64,000 nucleotides of DNA from UBA940 sp045613745 (lineage in GTDB: Bacteria; Bacteroidota; Bacteroidia; Bacteroidales; Rikenellaceae): positions 1-64,000 of the forward strand of contig JAZLBP010000004.1 of assembly GCA_045613745.1 (NCBI GenBank), given 5' to 3'. The position numbers were made by a program, and so were the translations under genes. How positions within the stretch are numbered: position 1 is the first letter of the stretch; each line of letters begins with the position of its first letter. Shown here piece after piece: positions 52,074-60,678 of this stretch. The notes under the pieces are model-generated. The model was not told where the DNA came from, did no database searches, and worked only from the letters and a program-made list of their open reading frames with translations.

Positions 52074-52081
52074 TACCTTTG
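52074..52081 (+). promoter_or_regulatory. -7 box of the TrmH-type methylase gene
   Basis: TACCTTTG, 17 bases before the ATG at 52099. Confidence 0.45.
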
Positions 52082-52098
52082 CGGAAATGTTTTAAGTG

Positions 52099-52635
52099 AT
52101 GAGAAAAATTACTAATCAGGAACTCGGCCGACTCACTCCCGAAGAGTTCAAACAAGCCGACAAAATACCTGTGGTGGTAGTGTTGGACAATGTGCGAAGT
52201 ATGAGTAATATCGGTGCTTTCTTCCGCACGGCCGACGCCTTTGCCATCGAGAAAATCATACTGTGCGGCATCACCGCAACTCCCCCCAACCGCGAAATCC
52301 ACAAAACGGCTCTCGGTGCCGAGCAAACCGTCGAGTGGAGCTACGAGCCTACAACCCTTGCTGCGGTTGAAGCGCTCACCGAGCAGGGATATCAAGTGTG
52401 GGCTGTGGAGCAGGTCGAAGGTAGCGTGATGTTGCAGGATTTCCGTATGGAGCAGGGATGCAAATATGCGATGGTATTCGGCAACGAGGTTGCAGGTGTT
52501 GACCAAGCGGTGGTTGACAAGTGCTGCGGCGCGGTCGAAATCCCTCAACGCGGAACCAAACACTCCATCAACGTGTCGGTAAGCGGCGGCGTTGTGTTGT
52601 GGAGTCTGTTTTGCGAATATCAAAAACTCTTGTAA
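52099..52635 (+). CDS. TrmH/SpoU-family RNA methyltransferase
   Basis: A 178-residue SPOUT methylase. Motif 1 VVLDNVRSMSNIGAFFRTAD (about 23-42), motif 2 MVFGNEVAGVDQAVVDKCCG (about 122-141), and motif 3 IPQRGTKHSINVSVSGGVVLW (about 145-165), forming the trefoil-knot SAM site. It has no N-terminal RNA-binding extension, so it is of the short TrmL/TrmH class. It may 2'-O-methylate tRNA. A GTG three bases upstream (52096) is also in frame. Confidence 0.9.
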   Translation: MRKITNQELGRLTPEEFKQADKIPVVVVLDNVRSMSNIGAFFRTADAFAIEKIILCGITATPPNREIHKTALGAEQTVEWSYEPTTLAAVEALTEQGYQVWAVEQVEGSVMLQDFRMEQGCKYAMVFGNEVAGVDQAVVDKCCGAVEIPQRGTKHSINVSVSGGVVLWSLFCEYQKLL

Positions 52636-52640
52636 ATTTG
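52633..52640 (+). promoter_or_regulatory. -7 box of panB
   Basis: TAAATTTG overlaps the stop codon of the preceding gene, 25 bases before the panB ATG. Confidence 0.45.
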
Positions 52641-52665
52641 TAGCAATAAACAAACGTAACTTACA

Positions 52666-53481
52666 ATGTCAACCGGAGGTACTGTAAGAGCTGTCACCAC
52701 ACACCGACTGCTCGAAATGAAACAACGCGGCGAGAAAATTGCGATGCTCACATCCTACGACTACTCGATGGCTCGCATCCTTGATGCCGCAGGTATAGAT
52801 ATTATTTTGGTGGGCGACTCGGCAGCCAACGTTATGGCCGGCTACGAGACCACCGTTCCTATGACCCTCGACAATATGATATATCACGGCAAGGCTGTTG
52901 CTCGTGCTGTGCAACGTGCACTGGTTGTTGTGGACCTGCCCTTCGGTACTTATCAGGGCGACTCCAAACAGGCGCTGATGTCGGCTATCCGCATTATGAA
53001 AGAGACAGAGGCCGACTCCGTAAAGTTGGAGGGTGGTGTTGAAATCATAGAATCGGTGGAGCGTATTCTGTGCGCAGGTATCCCCGTGATGGGTCACTTG
53101 GGACTCACACCCCAATCGATTCACAAGTTTGGCACCTACACCGTGCGCGCCAAAGAGGAGGCCGAGGCTGCAAAACTTATCTCGGATGCCCACGCCCTGC
53201 AGGATGCAGGTTGCTTTGCGCTGGTGTTGGAGAAGATTCCCGCAGCGCTTGCGGCACGCGTAGCCAGCGAGCTTACTATTCCCGTAATCGGTATTGGTGC
53301 GGGTGGTGGCGTCGATGGTCAAGTATTGGTGGCTCACGATATGCTGGGTATCAATCAGGAGTTTTCACCCCGTTTCCTTCGCCGTTATGCTACTATTGGC
53401 GAGATTATGGACGGCGCTTTCCGCAACTACATCGACGATGTCAAGAGCGGCGACTTCCCCAACGAGAAGGAGCAGTACTAA
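52666..53481 (+). CDS. panB: 3-methyl-2-oxobutanoate hydroxymethyltransferase
   Basis: A 271-residue TIM-barrel enzyme making ketopantoate for coenzyme A. It shows MLTSYDYSMARILDAAGIDI (about 26), VGDSAANVMAGYETTVPMTLD (Mg-binding Asp, about 49), the Glu in VKLEGG (about 123), MGHLGLTPQSIHKFG (about 144) and the catalytic Glu in ALVLEKIPAALA (about 190). Upstream pathway partner of coaX at 14442. Confidence 0.96.
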   Translation: MSTGGTVRAVTTHRLLEMKQRGEKIAMLTSYDYSMARILDAAGIDIILVGDSAANVMAGYETTVPMTLDNMIYHGKAVARAVQRALVVVDLPFGTYQGDSKQALMSAIRIMKETEADSVKLEGGVEIIESVERILCAGIPVMGHLGLTPQSIHKFGTYTVRAKEEAEAAKLISDAHALQDAGCFALVLEKIPAALAARVASELTIPVIGIGAGGGVDGQVLVAHDMLGINQEFSPRFLRRYATIGEIMDGAFRNYIDDVKSGDFPNEKEQY

Positions 53482-53497
53482 TATACCTATAATATAT

Positions 53498-53537
53498 ACT
53501 TCGGGCTGTCAGACCAAACGGTTTGACAGCCCGAAGT
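53498..53537. terminator. Bidirectional terminator between panB and the ABC permease
   Basis: ACTTCGGGCTGTCA pairs exactly with TGACAGCCCGAAGT, continued by GACC/GGTT around an AAAC loop. It lies between convergent genes. No strong T run on either side. Confidence 0.7.
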
Positions 53538-53555
53538 GTTTGCGGGGGTATAAGA

Positions 53556-54872
53556 CTAATATTTGTAGCTCATCCAGCGGTAGAGTTCCTTGAAGGTAAC
53601 CTTCTTGCCATACATCAGGATACCGACGCGATAGACCTTGCCTGCGAGCCAGAGCACTACCACAAACGTACCATAGAGCAGGGTCAGCGACACAGCAATC
53701 TCCCATACAGGAACGCCATAAGGCAGACGCGCCATCATAACGATGGACGAGGTGAAGGGTATCATACTAAACCACACCGCAAGCGAGCCATCGGGGTCGT
53801 TCATCACGCCAAACATAATGACCAGCGCCATAACGATAGGCATAGTGATAAGGCTTTGGAATTGGCCACTGTCGCCAGCGTTGTCAATCGCGCTACCAAC
53901 GGCAGCAAACATAGCAGCATACAACAGATAGCCACCGATAAAGTACAACAAAAAGCCACCCAACAGCACCGCCACATAATCAGGTCGCGCAATAATACTC
54001 AGCGCCTGACTCAATTCGGCAACGTTCTGTCCTGCGCCCACACTCGGAGCAATTCCCATTTGGGCTGCGGCCATTATATCCTCGGGAAGAATAAGATTGA
54101 GAGTCAGACTACCCAATCCCACAACGATGATAACCCACAGCGTAAATTGGGTGACAGCAACCGCTGCAACGCCCAGAATCTTGCCCATCATCAACTCCAT
54201 AGGTCGCACACTCGACACCATAACCTCCAACACCTTGTTGCTCTTCTCCTCGATAACGCCCGTCATAACCTGAGAAGCATAAATCAGCACGAACATATAC
54301 ATCAGAAAGCCGAACACATAGGACACAGCATAGGAGAGCATACTCGACGCACGACTCTCGGCACCATATTCATCGAGTGTGAAGGCGCGGATATTGATGC
54401 AGGTGTGAACCTCTTCCAGGATGCGACGCACACCCACCATATCGTAGGCTTGGAGTTTCTGATCCTCAACCACTCGTTCGACATCCGTCTTAATGGTGTG
54501 CTCCACCTCCATAGTCGAGGGTCCAAACGAATAGAGTTCGACCTCGGCGCCATCCGTCATAACATCGTCTCCTATTATAAGCAGTCCCCATTTGCCATCT
54601 TCGCGACTGCTTTTCAACTCTTCGGGCGAGGCATCTGCATCGGCGATGTGATAGACAATCTTGGGGTGGTTCTCCAACTTTTGGGCAACAAAGCCGCTAT
54701 GGTCAACCACCTCAATATGTTTCACACCACCTATTCCGCGGCTACTGAGCCAACTAATCAAAGCAATCATACCCACCATCAACAGCGGGGTCAGCAGGGT
54801 GGTTACGACAAAACTCTTTTTGCGTACCTTCTCGTTCCACTCACGAGCAACTATCAATCCGATTTTATCCAT
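53556..54872 (-). CDS. ABC-2 type exporter permease (NatB-like)
   Basis: A 438-residue membrane protein with one transmembrane segment near the N terminus (SFVVTTLLTPLLMVGMIALI), a large extracytoplasmic domain (about 45-170) and five to six C-terminal segments (MLSYAVSYVFGFLMYMFVLIYA; FTLWVIIVVGLGSL; VAVLLGGFLLYFIGGYLLYA). This is the NatB/ABC-2 layout. It starts 8 bases after the ATPase gene, forming one exporter. Substrate (Na, drug or lipid) unknown. Confidence 0.88.
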   Translation of the reverse strand: MDKIGLIVAREWNEKVRKKSFVVTTLLTPLLMVGMIALISWLSSRGIGGVKHIEVVDHSGFVAQKLENHPKIVYHIADADASPEELKSSREDGKWGLLIIGDDVMTDGAEVELYSFGPSTMEVEHTIKTDVERVVEDQKLQAYDMVGVRRILEEVHTCINIRAFTLDEYGAESRASSMLSYAVSYVFGFLMYMFVLIYASQVMTGVIEEKSNKVLEVMVSSVRPMELMMGKILGVAAVAVTQFTLWVIIVVGLGSLTLNLILPEDIMAAAQMGIAPSVGAGQNVAELSQALSIIARPDYVAVLLGGFLLYFIGGYLLYAAMFAAVGSAIDNAGDSGQFQSLITMPIVMALVIMFGVMNDPDGSLAVWFSMIPFTSSIVMMARLPYGVPVWEIAVSLTLLYGTFVVVLWLAGKVYRVGILMYGKKVTFKELYRWMSYKY

Positions 54873-54880
54873 AACGCTAA

Positions 54881-55801
54881 TCAGCCCTTGCGGCCTACGG
54901 TATTGATAAAGATTTCGTTCATACTCGGCACAACCTCCGTCAGCGAGCGGATGTCCACCTGCGAGTTGATAACCTCAACCACCGAGCGGATTCCCACACC
55001 CTCGTTCAAGCGGAAGCGTATAGGGCCATCTGCCCTACCCTGCTCCACATCAAGCATTGTGGCAGCACTACTCAGCAGTTGCGGCAAAGCCGAGTCATCG
55101 CCCGAGAATCGCAGTTCATAGACATTGCTGCCGTATGTGCGACGGATATCCTCCAAGCGACCCGACAGAATGTTGCGCGAGCGATTAATAAGCGTTATAT
55201 GATTGCAGACCTCCTCGACAGAAGACATATTGTGGGTCGAGAAGATTATGGTAGCACCTCGATCACGAAGTGCAAGCATCTCTTGTTTGAGGAGATTGGC
55301 ATTAACGGGGTCGAAGCCACTAAACGGCTCGTCGAAAATCAACAGTTCGGGGCGATGCAGCACAGTCACAATAAACTGAATTTTCTGTGCCATACCCTTG
55401 CTCAACTCCGACACGCGGCGGCCCCACCACTCCTCGATTCCGAACTTTTGGAACCACTCCTTCAATCCCGTCACAGCATCGTGGCGCGACATACCCTTCA
55501 AGCGAGCAAAGTATATCGCCTGCTCACCCACCTTCATACCCTTATAGAGTCCTCTCTCCTCGGGTAGATAGCCGATACGAAGAACATCCTCGGGAGCAAG
55601 GGGGTGTCCATCAAACCACACGGCTCCACTATCGGGAGCCGTGATGCGGTTGATGATTCTTATAAGAGTTGTCTTGCCTGCACCATTGGGACCCAGAAGG
55701 CCATACACCTCGCCACGAGGCACCTCCAACGACACATCGTCCAGCGCAACATAGTCGCCAAACTGCTTGCAGACCCTGTCAACTCTCAGGATAGGTTCCA
55801 T
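54881..55801 (-). CDS. ABC transporter ATP-binding protein (NatA-like)
   Basis: A 306-residue ATPase: Walker A GLLGPNGAGKTTLIRI (about 34), Q-loop LPEERGLYKGM, signature VSELSKGMAQKIQF (about 136), Walker B ELLIFDEPFSGFDPVN (about 155), H-loop FSTHNMSSVEEV (about 190). The signature reads LSKGM where LSGGQ is general; this is normal for NatA-type proteins. The C-terminal about 80 residues are accessory. First gene of the pair. Confidence 0.93.
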   Translation of the reverse strand: MEPILRVDRVCKQFGDYVALDDVSLEVPRGEVYGLLGPNGAGKTTLIRIINRITAPDSGAVWFDGHPLAPEDVLRIGYLPEERGLYKGMKVGEQAIYFARLKGMSRHDAVTGLKEWFQKFGIEEWWGRRVSELSKGMAQKIQFIVTVLHRPELLIFDEPFSGFDPVNANLLKQEMLALRDRGATIIFSTHNMSSVEEVCNHITLINRSRNILSGRLEDIRRTYGSNVYELRFSGDDSALPQLLSSAATMLDVEQGRADGPIRFRLNEGVGIRSVVEVINSQVDIRSLTEVVPSMNEIFINTVGRKG

Positions 55802-55823
55802 AACGGAAACTTTTTGTCAGGAA

Positions 55824-56885
55824 TTAGATTTGGCTTGCGATGTACTCACCAACCTCCGAGGTCGAGTAGCACTTCTCGCCTTTTTGTGCAAGGTCCTCGG
55901 TTACAACGCCTGCGGTCAGAGCAGCGTCAACAGCCTTGCGAACAGCAGCACCCTCTTCGGTCAAACCAACGTGCTCGAGCAGCATAGCAGCCGACAGAAT
56001 GGTAGCCATAGGGTTGGCGATGTTCTTGCCGGCAGCTTGGGGGTACGAACCGTGGATAGGCTCAAACAGAGCAACCTTCGAACCAACACTTGCCGAGGGG
56101 AGCATACCCAGCGAGCCGCTGATTACACTTGCCTCGTCGGTCAGGATGTCGCCGAACATATTCTCGGTAACAACAACGTCGAAGTAGGTCGGTTGGCGGA
56201 TGATTTGCATAGCCGCGTTATCCACAAACATATAGTCGAGTTGGATTTCGGGGTACTCGGGAGCGATGCCTTGTGCAACCTCACGCCACAGACGCGAAGT
56301 CTCAAGCACGTTAGCTTTATCCACAACAGTCAGGTGACCACGACGTTTGCCTGCCAAGTCGAAGGCCAGACGAACGATACGCTCAATCTCCTCGCGAGTG
56401 TATTTGCAGGTATCCACAGCGTAGGTGTTAGCCTCGTCGCGGCCTTGGGGTTGGCCAAAGTACATACCGCTAGTCAGCTCACGAACGCACAGGAAGTCGG
56501 CACCGTCAACAACCTCTTTTTTGAGGGGCGAGCGGTCAGCCAACGATGCGAACAGCTGGATGGGGCGCAGGTTTGCAAACAGACCCAACTTTTTACGCAT
56601 AGCCAACAGACCTTGCTCGGGGCGCACCTTCGAGGTGGGGTTGTTGTCGTATTTGGGGTCGCCGATAGCACCAAACAGCACTACGTCACTTGCCAAGCAG
56701 ATTTCGTGAGTCTCGTCGGGATAGGGGTTGCCGGTTGCGTCAATCGCGCAAGCACCTACCAGCGCTTTGGTGTACGAAAATTTGTGACCATATTTAGCCT
56801 CAACGGCGCCCAGCACGCCGACAGCTTGTTCGATAATCTCCGGACCGATACCATCACCGGGGAGCAAAGCAATTTTCAGTTCCAT
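55824..56885 (-). CDS. leuB: 3-isopropylmalate dehydrogenase
   Basis: A 353-residue NAD-dependent enzyme of leucine synthesis. LPGDGIGPEIIEQAV (about 8), GAIGDPKYD (about 76), RELTSGMYFGQPQG with substrate Arg (about 134), the catalytic Lys in LTVVDKANVLETSRLW (about 187) and GDILTDEASVISGSLGMLPSA (about 244), then the NAD-binding EPIHGSYPQAAGKNIANPMATILS (about 273). It lies 15 bases after leuA. leuCD are not in the window. Confidence 0.97.
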   Translation of the reverse strand: MELKIALLPGDGIGPEIIEQAVGVLGAVEAKYGHKFSYTKALVGACAIDATGNPYPDETHEICLASDVVLFGAIGDPKYDNNPTSKVRPEQGLLAMRKKLGLFANLRPIQLFASLADRSPLKKEVVDGADFLCVRELTSGMYFGQPQGRDEANTYAVDTCKYTREEIERIVRLAFDLAGKRRGHLTVVDKANVLETSRLWREVAQGIAPEYPEIQLDYMFVDNAAMQIIRQPTYFDVVVTENMFGDILTDEASVISGSLGMLPSASVGSKVALFEPIHGSYPQAAGKNIANPMATILSAAMLLEHVGLTEEGAAVRKAVDAALTAGVVTEDLAQKGEKCYSTSEVGEYIASQI

Positions 56886-56900
56886 ATTTGTGTATTTTTT

Positions 56901-58421
56901 TTATTTCTCTTCTTCAACTTTTTCGGTTACATTCAGGATGCGCAGTGCATCGAGGAAGGCCTCGGCAGCAGCGCGGGTGGTGTCGGTGTGAGCAGCAAAA
57001 CCGTGAACGATTTTGTTGTCACATTGAACGTGGATGTGAACACGACCAACGTCGTTACAACCGCGAGTCATAGCTTGAGTCAAGAACTCGGTGATAGTCA
57101 CATTCTCGTTGATAAGGCTCTTGATGGCGGTAACAACTGCATCCACAGGACCGTTACCTGTTGCGGTAGCCAGACGCTCGTGGTCGCCAAATTTCAGCAC
57201 AACGGTTGCGGTAGGCACGAGGGTACCTGTGGTAACTTGCAAGAATTTGAGCGCAATGCTTTGTTGTTTGAGGCGGTCAACATCACCCACCAGATAGAGC
57301 AGGTCGTAGTCGTGAATCTCTTTCTTCTTGTCGGCCAGTTCGAGGAATTTTTTGTAGATATCATCCACTTCCTCTTTGGTCAAGTCGTAGCCCAAGAGCT
57401 CCAAGCGGTGAGCCAGAGCGGCGCGACCACTACGTGCAGTCAGTGCGATAACCGACTCGTTGATACCAACGTCTTTGGGGTCGATGATTTCGTAAGTCTC
57501 GCGTTGTTTGAGCACGCCGTCTTGGTGGATACCCGACGAGTGAGCAAACGCATTGCTACCTACGATAGCCTTGTTGGGTTGAACGGGCATATTCATCAGG
57601 CTCGACACAGTGTGCGAAGCCTTGGTGATAAGTGTCGAGTCGATGCCGGTGTCGATGTTAACATCTTTGTGGCAACGCAGAGCCATAACAACCTCTTCGA
57701 GCGAGGTGTTACCTGCACGCTCGCCGATACCGTTGATGGTAACCTCGGCTTGACGCGCACCATTGAGCACACCTGCAAGGGTGTTGGCAGTAGCCATACC
57801 CAAGTCGTTGTGGCAGTGGGTCGAGAGGATAGCTTTATCGACATTCGACACGTGGTCCATCAGGTATTTGATTTTGGCGCCATACTCACCGGGGAAACAG
57901 TAACCGGTGGTGTCGGGGATATTAACAACGGTAGCACCCGCTTTGATAACAGCCTCAACCACGCGAGCCAAGTACTCGTTGTCGGCACGACCAGCGTCCT
58001 CGGCGTAGAACTCTACGTCCTCAACATATTTCTTGGCATATTTAACGGCAGCAACGGCTCTCTCGATAATCTCTTCGGGAGTCGAGCGCAGTTTGTCGTA
58101 GATGTGTTGGGGCGAAACACCGATACCGGTATGGATACGTTTGTATTTTGCGAGAGCCAAAGCGTCGGCTGCAACGTCAATGTCTTTTTGAACGGCACGA
58201 GTCAGTGCACAGATGGTGGGACGCGACACCGCTTTCGAGATTTCGCGCACCGAGTTGAAGTCACCAGGGCTTGAAATAGGGAAACCAGCCTCGATGATAT
58301 CTACACCGAGAGCTTCGAGCAGTTTGGCCACTTCGATTTTTTCGGTTGTGTTGAGTTGACAACCCGGCACTTGCTCTCCATCTCGGAGAGTAGTGTCAAA
58401 GATATAAAGTTTGTCTGCCAT
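56901..58421 (-). CDS. leuA: 2-isopropylmalate synthase
   Basis: A 506-residue enzyme condensing acetyl-CoA with 2-oxoisovalerate, the committed step of leucine synthesis. HMGL barrel with IFDTTLRDGEQVPGCQL (about 7), GFPISSPGDF (about 48), the metal site STHCHNDLGMATANTLAGV (about 200-218) and GIHQDGVLK (about 292). The C-terminal LeuA allosteric domain, which senses leucine, is present. I start at 58421 (MADKLYIFDT); a frame up to 58466 lacks family similarity and contains the promoter. Confidence 0.96.
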   Translation of the reverse strand: MADKLYIFDTTLRDGEQVPGCQLNTTEKIEVAKLLEALGVDIIEAGFPISSPGDFNSVREISKAVSRPTICALTRAVQKDIDVAADALALAKYKRIHTGIGVSPQHIYDKLRSTPEEIIERAVAAVKYAKKYVEDVEFYAEDAGRADNEYLARVVEAVIKAGATVVNIPDTTGYCFPGEYGAKIKYLMDHVSNVDKAILSTHCHNDLGMATANTLAGVLNGARQAEVTINGIGERAGNTSLEEVVMALRCHKDVNIDTGIDSTLITKASHTVSSLMNMPVQPNKAIVGSNAFAHSSGIHQDGVLKQRETYEIIDPKDVGINESVIALTARSGRAALAHRLELLGYDLTKEEVDDIYKKFLELADKKKEIHDYDLLYLVGDVDRLKQQSIALKFLQVTTGTLVPTATVVLKFGDHERLATATGNGPVDAVVTAIKSLINENVTITEFLTQAMTRGCNDVGRVHIHVQCDNKIVHGFAAHTDTTRAAAEAFLDALRILNVTEKVEEEK

Positions 58422-58447
58422 ATAAGTTTGGATTTTAAATATTATTC

Positions 58448-58471
58448 GTACTCTATAAGAGTACAAAAATA
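58448..58471 (-). promoter_or_regulatory. leuA -7 box with palindrome over the start site
   Basis: TATTTTTG (58464-58471 on the minus strand) fits the -7 consensus. Directly next to it, GTACTC-TATAA-GAGTAC (58448-58464) is a perfect inverted repeat that would cover the transcription start. It could be an operator or a 5' end hairpin. Confidence 0.5.
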
Positions 58472-58516
58472 CAAATTATTCGACAGATTCCAAATTTTGC
58501 CACGAGATTCGGTGCA

Positions 58517-58557
58517 AAAAAAGGGTTGTCGCAACCTTGTGGTCGGACAACCCTTTT
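58517..58557 (-). terminator. Terminator of the DUF4290 gene
   Basis: AAAAGGGTTGTC and GACAACCCTTTT form a perfect 12-bp stem with a 15-base loop; seven T follow on the minus strand. Confidence 0.85.
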
Positions 58558-58589
58558 AGTTAAAATAGCATCAACAGAAGCGCGCGTTA

Positions 58590-59237
58590 TTATTGGCGGC
58601 CCTGATTACGCTGGCCTTGTTTTTTGAATTTGTTGTTGAATTTCTTGGTATTGTTGCGGCGAGCATAACCTGTGGAGCGCTGTTTATAGTCGTTTTTAGA
58701 ATTTGTGATAACAGATTCGTCCACTTCCATACCATTTTCGGACATACGCTTTATGTCGCGAATGATGGTTTCGTTGTTGGGGTGCTCCTGATTAAACTCA
58801 TAGCCTCGGGCGCGCATATATCGAGCCACACTGCCAAGAGCCTCGGCCGTTGCCGCGCGGTCGTCAAACTGCTCGACCTTACGGATGATTATCTCGATAT
58901 ACTTGCCGTAGTGTTTCAGGCGGATATTCTTGCGAGGATACTCGGGTTTGTGCGGTGTGGGATTGAGCGAATCGGGCGAAGGCTTGGGGTAAGGCGCGTC
59001 CACATCGAGCTGAAAATCAGACATAATGAACAGGTGGTCCCACAACTTGCGGTTGAAGTCCACCGAGTCCCTCAACGCAGGGTTTACGTTTCCCATCACA
59101 CCCACTACAACGCGTGCCTGACGGTTGCGCACCTCGCGGTCTTCGATGGTCATCAGATACTCCACCATATCCTGTATGTGGCGGCCATATTCGGGCAGGC
59201 GCACCTTCTTTCGATCGACATTATAATTCTTCAACAT
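58590..59237 (-). CDS. DUF4290 family protein
   Basis: A 215-residue protein of a Bacteroidetes-specific family of unknown function. The N terminus (MLKNYNVDRKKVRLPEYGRH) is the conserved signature. A middle block (YPRKNIRLKHYGKYIEIIIRKVEQFDDRAATAEA) is followed by a basic tail rich in Lys, Arg, Asn and Gln (KDYKQRSTGYARRNNTKKFN), suggesting nucleic-acid contact. I start at 59237; the longer frame to 59273 lies outside the family. Confidence 0.87.
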   Translation of the reverse strand: MLKNYNVDRKKVRLPEYGRHIQDMVEYLMTIEDREVRNRQARVVVGVMGNVNPALRDSVDFNRKLWDHLFIMSDFQLDVDAPYPKPSPDSLNPTPHKPEYPRKNIRLKHYGKYIEIIIRKVEQFDDRAATAEALGSVARYMRARGYEFNQEHPNNETIIRDIKRMSENGMEVDESVITNSKNDYKQRSTGYARRNNTKKFNNKFKKQGQRNQGRQ

Positions 59238-59404
59238 AATTGAGTATTGTCTAAAAGGTTTTGGCAGTCGCACGAACGGTTGTCGGAAGATTTCTTTAAG
59301 GGCCGTTCGGTGTGTTTTTCAGCGACTTGAGATGGTTTGCGGAGTCATAAAAAAAGGACAGAAACCCGACTCCGAGGCTTTTTAATTTAAGATTATGTTT
59401 TCAC

Positions 59405-59412
59405 TAACTTTG
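59405..59412 (+). promoter_or_regulatory. -7 box of the sigma-54 activator gene
   Basis: TAACTTTG, 37 bases before the ATG at 59450. The -33 partner is only T-rich. The gap 59238-59404 holds no gene; a short CGAACGG/CCGTTCG inverted repeat lies at about 59273-59309. Confidence 0.45.
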
Positions 59413-59449
59413 GGACAAAATTAATGCAAATTTTGTAATTATCAAGTAT

Positions 59450-60613
59450 ATGCTCAATGTTTTAATCATCGACCGCCTGCGAGCCGTACGCAATCAACTT
59501 GGCGAAAGATTAAGTTTCGAAGGATACCGAACAGCGGCTGCCGAGAGTCACACCGAATGTTCCAAACTTAATGCCGAAAACAAATTCGACATCACATTGT
59601 GCGACAGCCCCGAGGCTGGAGTGAGCGCGGGAGTTCCGTTTGTTGTCATTATGCATGAGGCGTCGGTGGAGGGTGCTTTGGCGGCTATGCGCGCGGGAGC
59701 GTACGATGTACTGACCACGCCCATAGATATGAACGAGGTGCTGGATATTCTGAAACGTTTTGCGCGTCAAGCGGAAGAGCACCCATCGGAGCCAACGCGT
59801 CCCATCGTTCGCAAAGCACAAAACTCCAACATTGTGCCAATCGTGGGTGACTCCTCGCCTATCCGCCACGTCAAGCATCTTATCGACAAAGTTGCGCCCT
59901 CCGAGGCTCGGGTGTTGATTGTCGGCCCTAATGGTACGGGCAAGGAGTTGGTGGCTCGATGGTTGCACGAGAAAAGCAATCGCCGCAGCGGTCCTTTTGT
60001 AGAGGTAAACTGCGCCGCCATCCCCTCGGAACTTATCGAGAGTGAGTTGTTCGGACACGAGAAGGGGGCATTCACCTCGGCCATCAAACAGCGTCGCGGA
60101 AAGTTCGAGCAGGCCAACGGCGGCACTCTGTTTATGGATGAGATTGGCGATATGAGTCTGTCGGCCCAGGCCAAAGTTTTGCGCGCCTTGCAGGAGAACA
60201 AAATCAGCCGCGTGGGTAGCGACAAGGACTTCGATGTCAATGTGCGTGTGGTGGCCGCAACCAACAAGAATCTGCGCGACGAGATAGCCAAAGGTAACTT
60301 CCGCGAGGACTTGTACCATCGCCTGAGTGTCATTGTGATAGCTGTGCCTCCGCTGGTTGAGCGCACCGACGACATACCTCAACTTGTGGCCTACTTTGCC
60401 GACAAGATTTGCGAGGAGTACGGAATCCCCATCAAGAGGGTCGAACCCGAGGCGCTGCACCACTTGGAACGTATGCCGTGGACGGGCAACATTCGCGAAC
60501 TTCGCAACGTGATGGAACGTCTTATAATATTGAGCACCGACACCATCACCCTTGCCGATGTAAAGCGCTATGCCGAGAGTCCGTTCTGCAACCGCAACAC
60601 AGTACAAGGCTAA
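59450..60613 (+). CDS. Sigma-54-type AAA+ regulator lacking a DNA-binding domain
   Basis: A 387-residue response regulator-like protein. The receiver domain (1-110) keeps an Asp at 52 but has only one of the N-terminal acidic pair (IIDRLRAV) and Thr90 where the conserved Lys stands (TTPID). The AAA+ domain (about 132-365) has Walker A GPNGTGKELVARW (about 158), EVNCAAIPSELIESELFGHEKGAFTSA (the sigma-54 loop GAFTGA reads GAFTSA, about 207-212), Walker B GGTLFMDEIGDM and the arginine-finger region REDLYHRLSV. It ends without a Fis-type helix-turn-helix. To my recollection this HTH-less, GAFTSA form is a Bacteroidetes group. It precedes the Hdr-like operon by 65 bases. Confidence 0.88.
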   Translation: MLNVLIIDRLRAVRNQLGERLSFEGYRTAAAESHTECSKLNAENKFDITLCDSPEAGVSAGVPFVVIMHEASVEGALAAMRAGAYDVLTTPIDMNEVLDILKRFARQAEEHPSEPTRPIVRKAQNSNIVPIVGDSSPIRHVKHLIDKVAPSEARVLIVGPNGTGKELVARWLHEKSNRRSGPFVEVNCAAIPSELIESELFGHEKGAFTSAIKQRRGKFEQANGGTLFMDEIGDMSLSAQAKVLRALQENKISRVGSDKDFDVNVRVVAATNKNLRDEIAKGNFREDLYHRLSVIVIAVPPLVERTDDIPQLVAYFADKICEEYGIPIKRVEPEALHHLERMPWTGNIRELRNVMERLIILSTDTITLADVKRYAESPFCNRNTVQG

Positions 60614-60678
60614 AATCGGTATTTATACCCATCTTTCGACCACTCGTTTTGCACCCTCTTTGCTTCTGACAACTTTTT

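Noticed and set aside
60614..60678. A missing HTH of the sigma-54 activator restored by frameshift
   Set aside because: None of the three frames in this gap gives helix-turn-helix-like residues.
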